From the IMG/VR virus record IMGVR_UViG_3300044695_005573, positions 1 to 54,913 of that record: 54,913 nt of DNA; one strand, 5' to 3'. Below the pieces are notes generated by a model. It worked only from the letters and a program-made list of their open reading frames with translations. It made no database searches and was not told the origin of the DNA. Origin of the DNA: a virus. Position numbers and translations under genes: made by a program. Of the stretch, positions 36,436 through 46,314 are shown piece after piece; the stretch's first letter is position 1, and the number at the start of each line of letters is the position of its first letter.

Positions 36436-37887
36436 ATGAGCCAATTTTTACAGACTTATCGGTTTAAAAACAAGCCTTTCGCGCATCAGGCCGCGTATCT
36501 TCAGCGGTTCTGGGACCATCAGGTCGCCGCCCTGTTCGCGGACATGGGCACTGGCAAGAGCTTCATGCTCATCAATAACGTTGCCATGCTCTACGATCAA
36601 GGCCGCATTAATGCTGCGCTGATCGTCGCGCCGAAGGGCGTGTACCGCAACTGGGTCGACACCGAGATCCCGAAGCACATGCCGGACCATGTGGTCTACC
36701 GCATGGCGCTGTGGGCAGCAACGCCACGCAAGGCGGAGGAGCAGGCCCTTGATTCGTTGTTCGAGATCACTGAGGACTTGAAGATCCTCGTGATGAACAT
36801 CGAGGCATTCTCGACGCCAAAGGGCACGAAGTTCGCTCAAAGATTTCTGTTCGTCCACAACGCGATGATGGCGATCGATGAGTCGACGACGATCAAGACG
36901 CCAAACAGCAAACGCAGCAAAAACACTGAAAAAACAGGCAAAACGGCGAAGTATCGTCGCATCATGACGGGCTCGCCGGTGACCAAGTCGCCCCTTGATC
37001 TGTATCAACAGTGCGCGTTCCTGTCAGAGGCGTGCCTGGACTCACCGTCCTACTACGCGTTTCAGGCGCGCTATGCCGTGACCTTCGAGCGCCGCGTCGC
37101 GACACACAGCTTCAAGCAGATCATCGGCTATCGAAAGCTCGACGAGCTCAAAGAAAAGCTTGATCGCTTCAGCTTCCGTGTCAAGAAGGAGGAGTGCCTC
37201 GATCTGCCCGACAAGCTCTATGTCAAGCGCGAGGTCGACCTCACCGACGAGCAGGTCAAGGCGTACAACGAGATGAAGACGATGGCGCTGGCGCAGTTCA
37301 ACGAAGGGCTGATGTCCACGGTGAACGCGCTGACGCAGTTGATGCGGCTGCATCAGATCGTCTGTGGGCATGTCAAGCTCGACAGCGGGGCCGTGCTGTC
37401 GCTGCCCAACAAGCGGGTGGACGAGCTGATGTCCATCGTCGAAGAGACGGACGGAAAGATCATCATCTGGGCCACCTACCGGCATGACATCGAGGCCATC
37501 AAGAAGGCCCTTCAGGGCGAATACGGCATGGAAAGTGTCGGTACGTACTACGGGGACACGGAGTCGGACGAGCGCCAGCGGGTGGTCGCGGAGTTCCAGA
37601 ACCCCGAGAGCAAACTGCGCTTTTTCATCGGTAATCCGAGCACCGGCGGCTACGGCCTGACACTAACGGCGGCCAATGTGGTCGTCTACTACAGCAACAG
37701 CTTCGATCTCGAGAAGCGGTTGCAGTCCGAGGACCGCGCGCACCGCATCGGGCAGACCAAGAATGTGACCTATATCGACCTGATAACGCCCAAGACGGTG
37801 GACGAGAAGATCGTCAAGGCCCTGCGAGACAAGATCAACATCGCGACCCAGGTTATGGGCGAAGAGGTGATGAAATGGTTGATTTGA
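36436..37887 (+). CDS. SNF2-family SF2 helicase/ATPase
   Basis: 483 aa from ATG 36436. Walker A DMGTGKSFM (36-44), DEAH-type AIDESTTIK (147-155), then TGSPVTKSPLDLYQQ, a helicase C domain with IIIWATYRHDIEAIKKAL and SEDRAHRIGQTKN (motif VI). It runs opposite to the other early genes and is linked to the next gene by a 13-nt overlap. SNF2-type phage helicases move along duplex DNA and are found in DNA-metabolism modules; the specific job is unknown. The weak AAAGCGAG precedes the start. Confidence 0.9.
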   Translation: MSQFLQTYRFKNKPFAHQAAYLQRFWDHQVAALFADMGTGKSFMLINNVAMLYDQGRINAALIVAPKGVYRNWVDTEIPKHMPDHVVYRMALWAATPRKAEEQALDSLFEITEDLKILVMNIEAFSTPKGTKFAQRFLFVHNAMMAIDESTTIKTPNSKRSKNTEKTGKTAKYRRIMTGSPVTKSPLDLYQQCAFLSEACLDSPSYYAFQARYAVTFERRVATHSFKQIIGYRKLDELKEKLDRFSFRVKKEECLDLPDKLYVKREVDLTDEQVKAYNEMKTMALAQFNEGLMSTVNALTQLMRLHQIVCGHVKLDSGAVLSLPNKRVDELMSIVEETDGKIIIWATYRHDIEAIKKALQGEYGMESVGTYYGDTESDERQRVVAEFQNPESKLRFFIGNPSTGGYGLTLTAANVVVYYSNSFDLEKRLQSEDRAHRIGQTKNVTYIDLITPKTVDEKIVKALRDKINIATQVMGEEVMKWLI

Positions 37888-38594
37888 TCCCGATCAAGCG
37901 CCTGTATCAGTACGAGAAGCTCAAGCGCATCGATTCGCCCGAGGGCCGGCGGTACGTCGACGGTAATGCAAACGCATTGCCTAGCGTCACCACGGTGCTG
38001 TCGGCGACCAAGGACAAAAAGGCCCTTGATGCGTGGGCCGCGAGGGTTGGTGAGGCAGAAGCGAACCGGATCAAAAACGAGGCGGCCACTGTCGGCACGC
38101 ACATGCATGCGGTGATCGAGCGGATGATCGCGTACCGGGACCTACCGCGCCCGACCAACTGGCTCATGGTCAAGGGCTATGAGATGGGCTATCGGCTCGT
38201 CAACGAGTACTTCATGAACCTCGGGGAGATCTGGGGCTCGGAAGTGCCGCTGTATTACCCTGGCAAGTACGCTGGAACGACTGATTTGGTGGGCGTGTAC
38301 CGTGGCAATCCTGCTATCGTCGACTTCAAGCAGTCGCTGAAGCCGAAGAAGCACGAGTGGATCGAGGACTACTTCCATCAACTCGCAGCCTACGCGCTCG
38401 CGCACGATGCGGTGCATGGCACCACGATCAAGCACGGCTACGTGCTGATCTCGCTACAGACGGGCGGCACGCAGGAATTCAGCACCAGTGGCGCTGAATT
38501 TGATCGCTACAAGGCGGCCTGGCTGGAGCGTGTTGAACGCTTCCTTAGCCAGGCATCGGCGGCACCCCCGCCTGCATCGCAGCCGCCCCCGTAA
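37875..38594 (+). CDS. PD-(D/E)XK nuclease (RecB/Cas4-like exonuclease)
   Basis: 239 aa from ATG 37875, overlapping the helicase by 13 nt. The nuclease core has GTHMHAVIERM (about 75-85), AGTTDLVGVYRGNPAIVDFK (D in TDL and DFK, about 134-153), and a following HQLAAYALAHDA. Such RecB/Cas4-like phage nucleases resect DNA ends for recombination. The C-terminus is Pro-rich and its last 50 nt overlap the opposite-strand gene end. Paired with the SNF2 helicase. Confidence 0.88.
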   Translation: MVDLIPIKRLYQYEKLKRIDSPEGRRYVDGNANALPSVTTVLSATKDKKALDAWAARVGEAEANRIKNEAATVGTHMHAVIERMIAYRDLPRPTNWLMVKGYEMGYRLVNEYFMNLGEIWGSEVPLYYPGKYAGTTDLVGVYRGNPAIVDFKQSLKPKKHEWIEDYFHQLAAYALAHDAVHGTTIKHGYVLISLQTGGTQEFSTSGAEFDRYKAAWLERVERFLSQASAAPPPASQPPP

Positions 38595-41500
38595 TCGCAT
38601 CGTTCGGGAAGAGCTGCTGGAGCATCATCCGGCTCTGCGAAGACGGCGGGCCGCCACTTGTCGGCGGAGGGCCCGCGGGCGGCGGACCTCCCTGTCCGGC
38701 AGGCATGCCTGGCATACCACGAGTCGTGGGGGCCGGAGGCGCGGTACGGATGCGGCGAGCTTCCTCGCGACGACGAGCGGTATCTTCCCGTTGCTCTCTG
38801 GTGACGTTAAGCGCAGGAATCGTGGCGCGCTGGCCCGTCTGCATGAGGATGCCGGCAGCGCTGAAACGGTCGCGGACCTCGCGGAGGAACGCCAGATTTT
38901 CTTCATCTGTGCGTCCCTTGCGCAGCAAGGCAGCCATGATTTTCGGGTCCGCCGCCGCTTCCTTCAATGCGGCCAGGGCATTGAGCCGTGGCATTTGATT
39001 GAAGAGCTGCTGGGCCGTGCTCGACACGGCGCTGGCCGCGGCGAGCGAGCCCGGGCCGCTTGGGATCGCATTGGAGCCCAGATGCAGCGCAATAAAGCGC
39101 ACCGCAAAAGCATCCAATGGACTGCCACCTGCCAGGACGTTCTCGAGGAACGCACGGTTGCCCCTGGCCTCTTGGATGCGACGCATTGGGATGAGCAAAC
39201 GGCGAAGGTTCTTCACTTCGTCGGCAGTCATCAGGCCTTGCGTACGCAGGACGTTGATGATCGACGGCTGCCCCGGGGCAAGCGGCCTGAAGAGGTTGTC
39301 GTCAAAGGCCTTGACGCTGAACTGATTGCCCGTACCGCCGGCCTTGGTGTACGCCCACTCCAGGATGGAGGACTTCAGCCCATCCAAAGCGGACTGGCGA
39401 TTCGGGCCGGCCCTGTTGACCACCTCGATGAGCTGACGCACTCCGGCCACCGGCGTACGGCTTGCCAGGATGTCCGAAACTGCCGCGGTGGGCTTTTCCC
39501 CGCCCACAAGCACCGAGGCGAACGCTTCTTGGTTACGCAACTGCCGTGCCGCGGCGGAGTTGGGGTCTTTAAGTGCAGCAAATGCAGTCTCTGCATCCAG
39601 CGCATTCGTCAGATCGTTCTTCAACGAACCGAACTTGTCCAATGTGTTCTGATTACGCGCCATCCAGTTGGCAAGCGCCGCCTGATTGACACGGCCCGTC
39701 TGCGGATTGACGATCGTCGGGTCCGTCATCGCCATGCGCAGCACACGCTCCATGGCATCTGTGACGGATATCACGCGCTCCTTGGAAGCCTTCGCCAGCG
39801 GTTCCATGTCCTTGAGCTGCTGCCGGACGATAGCGATCTGCGACGAAGGCGCCTTGATGGAACGAAGCTGCGCGAGCTGCTGCGTCAGCGCGTCATACTG
39901 TCGCCCGAAGAGGCCAACGGCGTCCTCGATCTGCTCCATGCGCGCAAAGGTCAGGTCGCTGTCGCGACCGAACATGCGGCTGACGAGGATCTCCGGCGGG
40001 ATGCGCTCGGCACCGGCCTTGGTCACCGCCGTGACGTCCCGAGCGTAGCTACGAGTAAAGTTATCGTTCAGCGAACGCGAGAACTGACGCGCGCGATCGT
40101 ATGCCTTGGTGTTGAGCTGCGAGAAGTCATCGAGGATGGACTCGGCAAGCATGCCAAACATACGGGCATCACTCGGCGAGCGCTGCCCTGTGCTCGAGGC
40201 CGAATCGCGGGCCCAGCCAAGCAGGTCTCCACGGATGCGGATGAGCTCGTCCACCGGGGTCTTGTTGCCCAGCGGCTCGTAGATCGTCTTTCCGCCGCGA
40301 CCAGGTCGCAGGCCGCCGATGAGGAACTCCTCGGGCACCTTTCCGGTTTCAAGGTACTCAGGCGTACGCATGCCACGCTGGTACGAAGCGATCGCCGTCT
40401 CGTTGATGCCAAGACGGCCCATGATTGAGCGAAGCTCGGTAGGCAGTGACGAGTAACGCTCGGGCGTCATGTTTGACGCCATGTCGAGGAACGTCGTCAG
40501 CATCTTCTTAGGGACAAGCGTCTTAGGGACAATCTCGCCTTTCCGCACGCGCGTGCTCTGTTGGAACGCGGCGCGCCAGAGCGACTTTTCGTAATCACGG
40601 ACCTCGTCAAGCGCCTGGTTGACGCTGCGCTTGATGGTGTCGCCGATCAACAGGCGATTAGCCGCCGTGTCCGTTTGGATACGGGACACCGCGTTGGCGG
40701 CGTTACGCTCTGCGATACCGATTCGGCCAAGGATCATGCTGTCGTATGTCTGCGCCTGCATCTCTGCGGCAGCACGTAGCATGGCTGGACTGCCCACCTT
40801 CTGAAGGGCCTCGATCAGCGACTGCTGCGCGCGCATTGCAAGTAGCGACTGATTTTCAACGCGCGACTTGAACATCGGATCGCCGCGGGCGAGGCTCAAT
40901 TCAAGGATTGAGAGCCCCGGATCGCCTGTCGCTTGAGCCGCGGTTGGTCTTGCATCAGGCGGGAAGTCCTTCTCGAGCTGCTTGATGAGGTTCTTGTAGT
41001 AACGCTCGCGCAAGAAAGCCGCCCGTTGCAGGGCATCTGGCGTACCAAGTTGCTCGAGCTCACGGATCGGGGCAGATTCCTTGAGGACGCCATCCAGGAC
41101 CCCATACAGGCGATTTGCGCGCGCCTGGTCCACCACCCCTTCGTTGAACTGGCGGCTGACGACGTTTTTGAGCGTGTCGTACCCGGTCCCGATACCGTTC
41201 CAAAGCAGGCGGCCCGGCGTAAACACGCTCGCGCCAAACTCAGAGGCGAAACGCACCCCAGCCTGACCGGGGTAAAAGGCTTCCGCGGCACCGCCGGCTG
41301 CGCCTGCCGCACCCGCGGTCAGTGCCTCTGCCCCGAGATACGTCTTCGGGTTACGGCGCGCCATGCTGGAAGTGTAATCAATGAGCTTGTAGAGACGGGA
41401 CCCGACATTATTGCCCGTATAGACGGCTGCGGGCGTGCGGAGAAGGAATGCGGCCGGACTGGCGGCTAACATGCCGCCTGCGGTGATGGCCCCCTCACGA

Positions 41501-42216
41501 TACGGAACAAGGTCCTCCCGCGGCGGGGACGGAAAAAAGTCTGCGAGCGTATCGCTCAACAGGTACGTGCCGCCGTAAGCTCCAGCCGCAGCAATAAACG
41601 GAATGGCGGCGGCCAACGGAACAGGAAGCGCGGCAGCGGGGGCGGTTGCAGTGAATGTAGCCGCAGCGGCCACTGACGGCGCACCATACCGAACCGCGCC
41701 CTCTGCGAGGCCCAACCCCACCTGAGCGGTCTTTTGCCCGACTGTGGGGCCGGAAGGAACCGTTAACCTTTCTGCCCAGTCAGGTAAAGGCTCTTCCTTT
41801 AATGGCTCGATAATTACATTTGAAATGTTATCTAAAGCACTTGGTTCTGGGGCCAAATAAGGCGCCAGTTGCGCTTCTAGTTCCTCAGTAGACAATTGAG
41901 GCGGCGGCTGCGGGCTTACGACTCTGTCCATAGTCGGTGCAGCCTGATCCCCCTCTCGTCCATCAAAACGAAAAACTCGATTGCCAATCGTGACTTCAGA
42001 GATGCCCGATGACGCAGGAGGAGGTGCCGAAGTGGGCTGCATATTCGGCAACTGCGAAAACAACGCCTGTCGCTTGTCCACAGGGATGTTGTTGAACGTG
42101 TCCGGGTTCATAGCCAACTGTGGGTTTAGCCCAAGGTCCGCTATAGACGCGCGAACGGTAGCCACCTGTTCCGGTGTGAGGTTTTCAAACCGAAAACGAT
42201 CCGAAGGCGTTGCCAT
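38545..42216 (-). CDS. Giant virion protein, candidate ejection protein, 1223 aa
   Basis: Begins MATPSDRFRFENLTPEQVAT. A long hydrophobic Ala/Gly region (about 175-345: VAAAATFTATAPAAALPVPL, then AAIPFIAAAGAYGGTYLLSD) suggests membrane interaction. A large helical Arg/Leu/Glu part (about 350-1150) and a Pro/Gly-rich C-terminus (RGMPGMPAGQGGPPPAGPP) follow. This layout fits internal virion/ejection proteins of podoviruses that cross the cell envelope during infection. The first 150 residues are encoded by AT-richer DNA. The last 50 nt overlap the convergent nuclease gene. Confidence 0.75.
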   Translation of the reverse strand: MATPSDRFRFENLTPEQVATVRASIADLGLNPQLAMNPDTFNNIPVDKRQALFSQLPNMQPTSAPPPASSGISEVTIGNRVFRFDGREGDQAAPTMDRVVSPQPPPQLSTEELEAQLAPYLAPEPSALDNISNVIIEPLKEEPLPDWAERLTVPSGPTVGQKTAQVGLGLAEGAVRYGAPSVAAAATFTATAPAAALPVPLAAAIPFIAAAGAYGGTYLLSDTLADFFPSPPREDLVPYREGAITAGGMLAASPAAFLLRTPAAVYTGNNVGSRLYKLIDYTSSMARRNPKTYLGAEALTAGAAGAAGGAAEAFYPGQAGVRFASEFGASVFTPGRLLWNGIGTGYDTLKNVVSRQFNEGVVDQARANRLYGVLDGVLKESAPIRELEQLGTPDALQRAAFLRERYYKNLIKQLEKDFPPDARPTAAQATGDPGLSILELSLARGDPMFKSRVENQSLLAMRAQQSLIEALQKVGSPAMLRAAAEMQAQTYDSMILGRIGIAERNAANAVSRIQTDTAANRLLIGDTIKRSVNQALDEVRDYEKSLWRAAFQQSTRVRKGEIVPKTLVPKKMLTTFLDMASNMTPERYSSLPTELRSIMGRLGINETAIASYQRGMRTPEYLETGKVPEEFLIGGLRPGRGGKTIYEPLGNKTPVDELIRIRGDLLGWARDSASSTGQRSPSDARMFGMLAESILDDFSQLNTKAYDRARQFSRSLNDNFTRSYARDVTAVTKAGAERIPPEILVSRMFGRDSDLTFARMEQIEDAVGLFGRQYDALTQQLAQLRSIKAPSSQIAIVRQQLKDMEPLAKASKERVISVTDAMERVLRMAMTDPTIVNPQTGRVNQAALANWMARNQNTLDKFGSLKNDLTNALDAETAFAALKDPNSAAARQLRNQEAFASVLVGGEKPTAAVSDILASRTPVAGVRQLIEVVNRAGPNRQSALDGLKSSILEWAYTKAGGTGNQFSVKAFDDNLFRPLAPGQPSIINVLRTQGLMTADEVKNLRRLLIPMRRIQEARGNRAFLENVLAGGSPLDAFAVRFIALHLGSNAIPSGPGSLAAASAVSSTAQQLFNQMPRLNALAALKEAAADPKIMAALLRKGRTDEENLAFLREVRDRFSAAGILMQTGQRATIPALNVTREQREDTARRREEARRIRTAPPAPTTRGMPGMPAGQGGPPPAGPPPTSGGPPSSQSRMMLQQLFPNDAITGAAAMQAGVPPMPG

Positions 42217-42219
42217 GTG

Positions 42220-44364
42220 TTAACGCTTCCTCTTTTCTAGTTCCAACGCGGCGGAATTTACATCGCGTCGTATGGTCCCGTTAATCAAGACCTCTGTTGT
42301 TCCCGGAGGCAGGTTGAGCATGTCTGCTTCGCTATACACGGACGGCGGAAGATCAAAGTAACTGAGCAGACGCTCAAGCGTCGACACCTTGGCCCGTGCT
42401 TCGCCTACCTGCTCTGGACGCAGTGTTGCGCCCAATGATCCCGGACGAGTGTCGGACTTCTTGCGGTAGTCGTCCAGCACTTGATTAATAATCGTGGAAA
42501 GACCGATAAGATGCGTCCCGTAGGCTTCTGGATCCTTCCAAACCCCGGGTTTGATCTTCAACATACCCTGCAACATGCGCTGCTCTGTCACGCTGTTCTG
42601 CGCGCTCTTGAGGAAGGCCTCCGTGGCCTCCTCCGCAACAATTTCTGCCTGTGAACGCGCAAGTGTGATGTCCTTAAACGGATCGCCAAGCACCGGGGTC
42701 TGCGAAACGGCTGCATAAACGGCCGCGAAGGGGCCTGAAACTCTCGAGCGATTGCCCCACAACGATATCGGAGCTGTCATCGCCACTTCCCGCGACAAAC
42801 GTGCGGGCTCATCAGCAGGACGATCCGATGCACGCGCGGTGCCCGCCTCGGTTCGCTGTTCTCCGCCCGGAGAAAGCAACGGAGCAGGCGCTTCGACCAC
42901 CTCGCCAGGAGCCGCCTCGACGCGAGTGGTCTCGTCCGTAACCGGCTTGTGATCAAGCGTGACCTGCGTGCCAGGAGGAACACTACCGCTCTTGCGCATG
43001 TCCTGCGCCTGTATGACGAATGCGGGCAGTTGATTACCTGGGAGTTTCGTCGGCTCGCCCGTTGGTCTTCCAGATACCGGATCAATAGCTTGCGTATATC
43101 GCGGCTGCGTATAGTCTGTAATGGCCGAAGCGATAAGGTTGTTCTCCTCCAGCGTTGTCTGGCCCGTGGCATACCGTTCCATAAGCCCCGGGGCGTTGAA
43201 GATTTTAAACGCCCAGTTGCCCGTGAAACTGCCTGCCCCGCGCCGTTCTGCGGCCTTGAATCGCGCATCTGCCTGAAGAATTGTGTTGAGCACCGCTCGC
43301 TTCTCTGAAGCAAGCTTGGTGTTGATCTGCTGGATCTCATCACGATCCTTCTCGCCCGCCTGCAACGCCAAGAGCTTGAGCTGACGCTGCGTCGTCTCGA
43401 TGTCGTTGACGCGCTTTTGAATGGCAGCGGGAAGATTGCTGAACGCCCCGGCCAGCCGCGACACCGGCGAGCCGCGGAGGGCTTCGCCGCGCGGGCCGCG
43501 GTTCGAGGCGAAATTAAGCGCCGCCCCGGCAATGTCAAACAGCATGTTTGCCTTGGTGGCCTCACGGTCCGGGGCAAGCATCTGCTCGTACTGAGGAAGC
43601 CGTGCCGCCATCGCTTGTTCAAGCGTCGGAACTGCTTGCGGACGCTGGGACAACGAGCTCATCGCCGCCATTTGCGCCATTTCAGTCATCTCAGGAGAGT
43701 AAAGCATGCCCGCGGCAGTGCTTCTTTCATCGTACGGGGTCACGCCCTCCTCATCGGACCCGTCCTGAAAACGCTGGACAAGCCCGCCGTCCTTCATCTG
43801 GATCGGAGGCAGTCCTTCCGGCGGAATCGGCTGGCCATCCGGCCCCGTCATCGGTCCCGGAGGTGCCATGCCGCCCCCAGGGGGAGGGCCGGCAGCAGCG
43901 AGAAGAGCGGCCATGTCACCGCCGGCAGGCGGTGTGGCTCCGCCAGGAGGAGGAGGCGGAGCACCGGGAGGCATAGCTCCCATGGGTCCCCCCGGGGGCG
44001 GCGGCATTGGAGGTTGTGGCCCTTGGGCCATGGGCTCTGATTGGGGCAGCGCGCCGATCCCGCCGCCCTGCGCGAGCACCGGCTGGAGCATCGCAAGGAC
44101 AGAATCGGGAGTTTCGGTCGCGGCCTCGTATCCCACCAGATCGGCAAGCTCTTCGCGACGCGCATCGACCGAGCGCATGTCGCCGCGAAGGTTGTTCATA
44201 AGGATTTCAGGCGAATCGACGCGACGGTTGAGCATTTTTGCGGAAACTGCGTCGTCGGAGTTTTCCTCCTCTTCGCGTTCGTTCTCTTCCTCGCCAACAT
44301 CGTCGAGGAAGCCCTGCATAATGCCGACGTTTTCGTAGTCGTCCATCATCTTGTCTTTCATCAT
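42220..44364 (-). CDS. Virion-associated protein, 714 aa
   Basis: The acidic N-terminus (MMKDKMMDDYENVGIMQGFL, then EEENEREEEENSDD) leads to PDSVLAMLQPVLAQGGGIGA, a phrase recurrent in environmental phage virion proteins. A Pro/Gly/Met stretch (about 110-180) with MPPPPGGPMG repeats comes next, then helical regions. The end is Lys/Arg-rich. Between two other giant proteins with 3-12 nt gaps. Ejection or internal virion role is inference. Confidence 0.72.
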   Translation of the reverse strand: MMKDKMMDDYENVGIMQGFLDDVGEEENEREEEENSDDAVSAKMLNRRVDSPEILMNNLRGDMRSVDARREELADLVGYEAATETPDSVLAMLQPVLAQGGGIGALPQSEPMAQGPQPPMPPPPGGPMGAMPPGAPPPPPGGATPPAGGDMAALLAAAGPPPGGGMAPPGPMTGPDGQPIPPEGLPPIQMKDGGLVQRFQDGSDEEGVTPYDERSTAAGMLYSPEMTEMAQMAAMSSLSQRPQAVPTLEQAMAARLPQYEQMLAPDREATKANMLFDIAGAALNFASNRGPRGEALRGSPVSRLAGAFSNLPAAIQKRVNDIETTQRQLKLLALQAGEKDRDEIQQINTKLASEKRAVLNTILQADARFKAAERRGAGSFTGNWAFKIFNAPGLMERYATGQTTLEENNLIASAITDYTQPRYTQAIDPVSGRPTGEPTKLPGNQLPAFVIQAQDMRKSGSVPPGTQVTLDHKPVTDETTRVEAAPGEVVEAPAPLLSPGGEQRTEAGTARASDRPADEPARLSREVAMTAPISLWGNRSRVSGPFAAVYAAVSQTPVLGDPFKDITLARSQAEIVAEEATEAFLKSAQNSVTEQRMLQGMLKIKPGVWKDPEAYGTHLIGLSTIINQVLDDYRKKSDTRPGSLGATLRPEQVGEARAKVSTLERLLSYFDLPPSVYSEADMLNLPPGTTEVLINGTIRRDVNSAALELEKRKR

Positions 44365-44376
44365 TATCCTGGCCCC

Positions 44377-46314
44377 TTAAAAGAGTCCGGCTGCTTTTGC
44401 GCCCGCCGCGGCGGACAACCCCGCCAATCCGATGCCCGCCGCCTGCTGGAACGGGCTCGCCGAAGGCTGACTGACCGCGGATGTTGCCATCTGCGTGGAC
44501 GGCGCACCGCGATAGATGTCGGAGAGGAAGGCTGCCTGCTGGTACGGGGAGTATAGACGCTGCATCTGCGTTGCGCGCTGTGCATCGAGCGACTGCTGGT
44601 TGAACGCCTGCTGCGCCTGCCCGGTGTTGTACAGGAAGTTGATATCGGACTGCTGCATGCCCTGCGCCGCTTGACCGATGCCGAGCTGCTGAAGGCCCTG
44701 CTGCCCATACTGCGCGCCCAACTGACCAAGCCCCTGCGCCGTCTGCTGGCCGATGCCAAACTGCTGACCGGCAAGTGCGCCAATACCCTGTCCGATGTTC
44801 TGGAACTGCCCCGACTGCTGCCCGTAGATGCCGGCAAGCGCCTGCGCAGCGTTCGTGCGCCCCGCGCCTTGCTGCATGAGCAGGTTGGCAATGTTCTGCT
44901 GGATGTTCGATTCCTGACCGGCCAGCGCGCCCTGCTGCGAAGCAAGATTGCCGTAGCCCTGAGCAGCCTGCTGGTACAGGCCCGCGGCGGACTGGCCCAA
45001 ACGAGCCTGTTCCACGCCGAGCTGACCAAGGCCCTGGCCCGCAGCGATCTGCTGCTGCGAGAGGTTGCCGTAGAGGCCTGCGCCCGACTGTCCCAGTTGC
45101 GCCTGCTGCGCGGCCTGCTGGCCTACGGTCTGGCCGATGTTGGCGATCTGCCCCGCAGCCGCCTGTTCGGCCGCCGCGCGCTGCGCTTCGAGCGAGCCCA
45201 TGGCCTGCCCGGCCTGCACTCCGAGCTGCCCGATCGCCTGGCCGCCCTGCAATGCACGCTGCTGCTGCTGTTCAAAGGAGGCCATTGCATTGGCCTGCGC
45301 CTGTGAGTAGCCCTGAGAGAGGAGGTTGGCAATCGAACCCGCCTTCTGCTCCATAAGCCCGCGCTCGAGTTCGGCACGCTGCACGCCTTCGCGCTCGCCG
45401 CCAAAGGCCCCCGCACGCACCGCCTGAGAGGAAAGCCCCTGCTGGGCGATCGCACCCTGACGGCTGATCTGCCGCATCGTCTCGTCGATGACCTGCTGAC
45501 GATACGGGTCCATGAAGGCCTGCGCGCGCGAGGGGTCATAGCCCCCCATGCCGCCACCGATGCCGCCAAGGCCCCCCGCCAGCCCAAGCTGGACAGCGCC
45601 CTGCGCACCACCCATCTGCGGCACGCCACCGGCGCCCGCAGCACGCTGGGCAGCGTTTTGCAGAAGCTGCTGCGAGCCGGAGAAGTCCGCGCCCATGGCC
45701 CCGGCGGCCATGCGCTGTGCGTCGGTGACCCCGCGCATGCCCTGCCCGATCGCCGCCGTCGCCGGCGTAAGGTCCGCCTGCGAAGCGCGGGCGGCCATGT
45801 TCTGCGAGGTCGCAAGGGCATTGATGCCCGTGCCGATGTCCTGGTAGGCCGCGCCAAAGCGCCCCGTCGTATCCGACTGAAGCGCACGCTGGCCGGCAAG
45901 ATCCATGTAGCCAAGGCCGGTATTGATCTGGCCAATACCGCCGCCCATGCCCGCCGCAGCGGCTCCAGCCTGCCGCATCGCGGCCGCGGCGTCCCCAAAC
46001 TGTGCCCGGGTGTCGGCGCCACGGAGAACGTCCGCCGCCTCACGGGTCATGCCCATGCCACCGGCAATTCCTTGGTTTGCAGCGGTCACATAGGGGCTAA
46101 ACGCCCCCACCCCCTGCTGTTCGGCAGCGCGCATCGCGGCGATCTGCGCGGGGGAGAAGCCCGCAACCTGATATCCCGGAATCTGCTCGGCAAATCCGGG
46201 CTGGAAGGCCAACTTTTGCGCTTCCTCAAGCAGCCGAAGCTTGTATGCCTCGATTTCCGGGGCTTCTCGGACAATCTGCTGCGTGACTGAAGTATCGCCT
46301 GCTACGGATGCCAT
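44377..46314 (-). CDS. Ala/Gln/Gly-rich virion protein, 645 aa
   Basis: Begins MASVAGDTSVTQQIVREAPE, then a low-complexity helical body. Repeats of the type GQLGxxQAxxGQSAAGLYxQ occur across about residues 330-560. The central block ITRQ is absent, but DPYRQQVIDETMRQISRQGA and SSQAVRAGAFGGEREGVQRA (about 260-320) is a signature I recognise from many marine and freshwater phages. It is likely a fibrous or coiled-coil internal protein. Spaced 1 nt from its upstream neighbour. Confidence 0.78.
   Translation of the reverse strand: MASVAGDTSVTQQIVREAPEIEAYKLRLLEEAQKLAFQPGFAEQIPGYQVAGFSPAQIAAMRAAEQQGVGAFSPYVTAANQGIAGGMGMTREAADVLRGADTRAQFGDAAAAMRQAGAAAAGMGGGIGQINTGLGYMDLAGQRALQSDTTGRFGAAYQDIGTGINALATSQNMAARASQADLTPATAAIGQGMRGVTDAQRMAAGAMGADFSGSQQLLQNAAQRAAGAGGVPQMGGAQGAVQLGLAGGLGGIGGGMGGYDPSRAQAFMDPYRQQVIDETMRQISRQGAIAQQGLSSQAVRAGAFGGEREGVQRAELERGLMEQKAGSIANLLSQGYSQAQANAMASFEQQQQRALQGGQAIGQLGVQAGQAMGSLEAQRAAAEQAAAGQIANIGQTVGQQAAQQAQLGQSGAGLYGNLSQQQIAAGQGLGQLGVEQARLGQSAAGLYQQAAQGYGNLASQQGALAGQESNIQQNIANLLMQQGAGRTNAAQALAGIYGQQSGQFQNIGQGIGALAGQQFGIGQQTAQGLGQLGAQYGQQGLQQLGIGQAAQGMQQSDINFLYNTGQAQQAFNQQSLDAQRATQMQRLYSPYQQAAFLSDIYRGAPSTQMATSAVSQPSASPFQQAAGIGLAGLSAAAGAKAAGLF

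Noticed and set aside
38488-40428. 646-codon plus-strand frame over the end of the 1223-aa gene
   Set aside because: Antisense shadow of the giant virion gene: Arg/His/Leu-rich with no domain pattern, and no ribosome-binding site or promoter.
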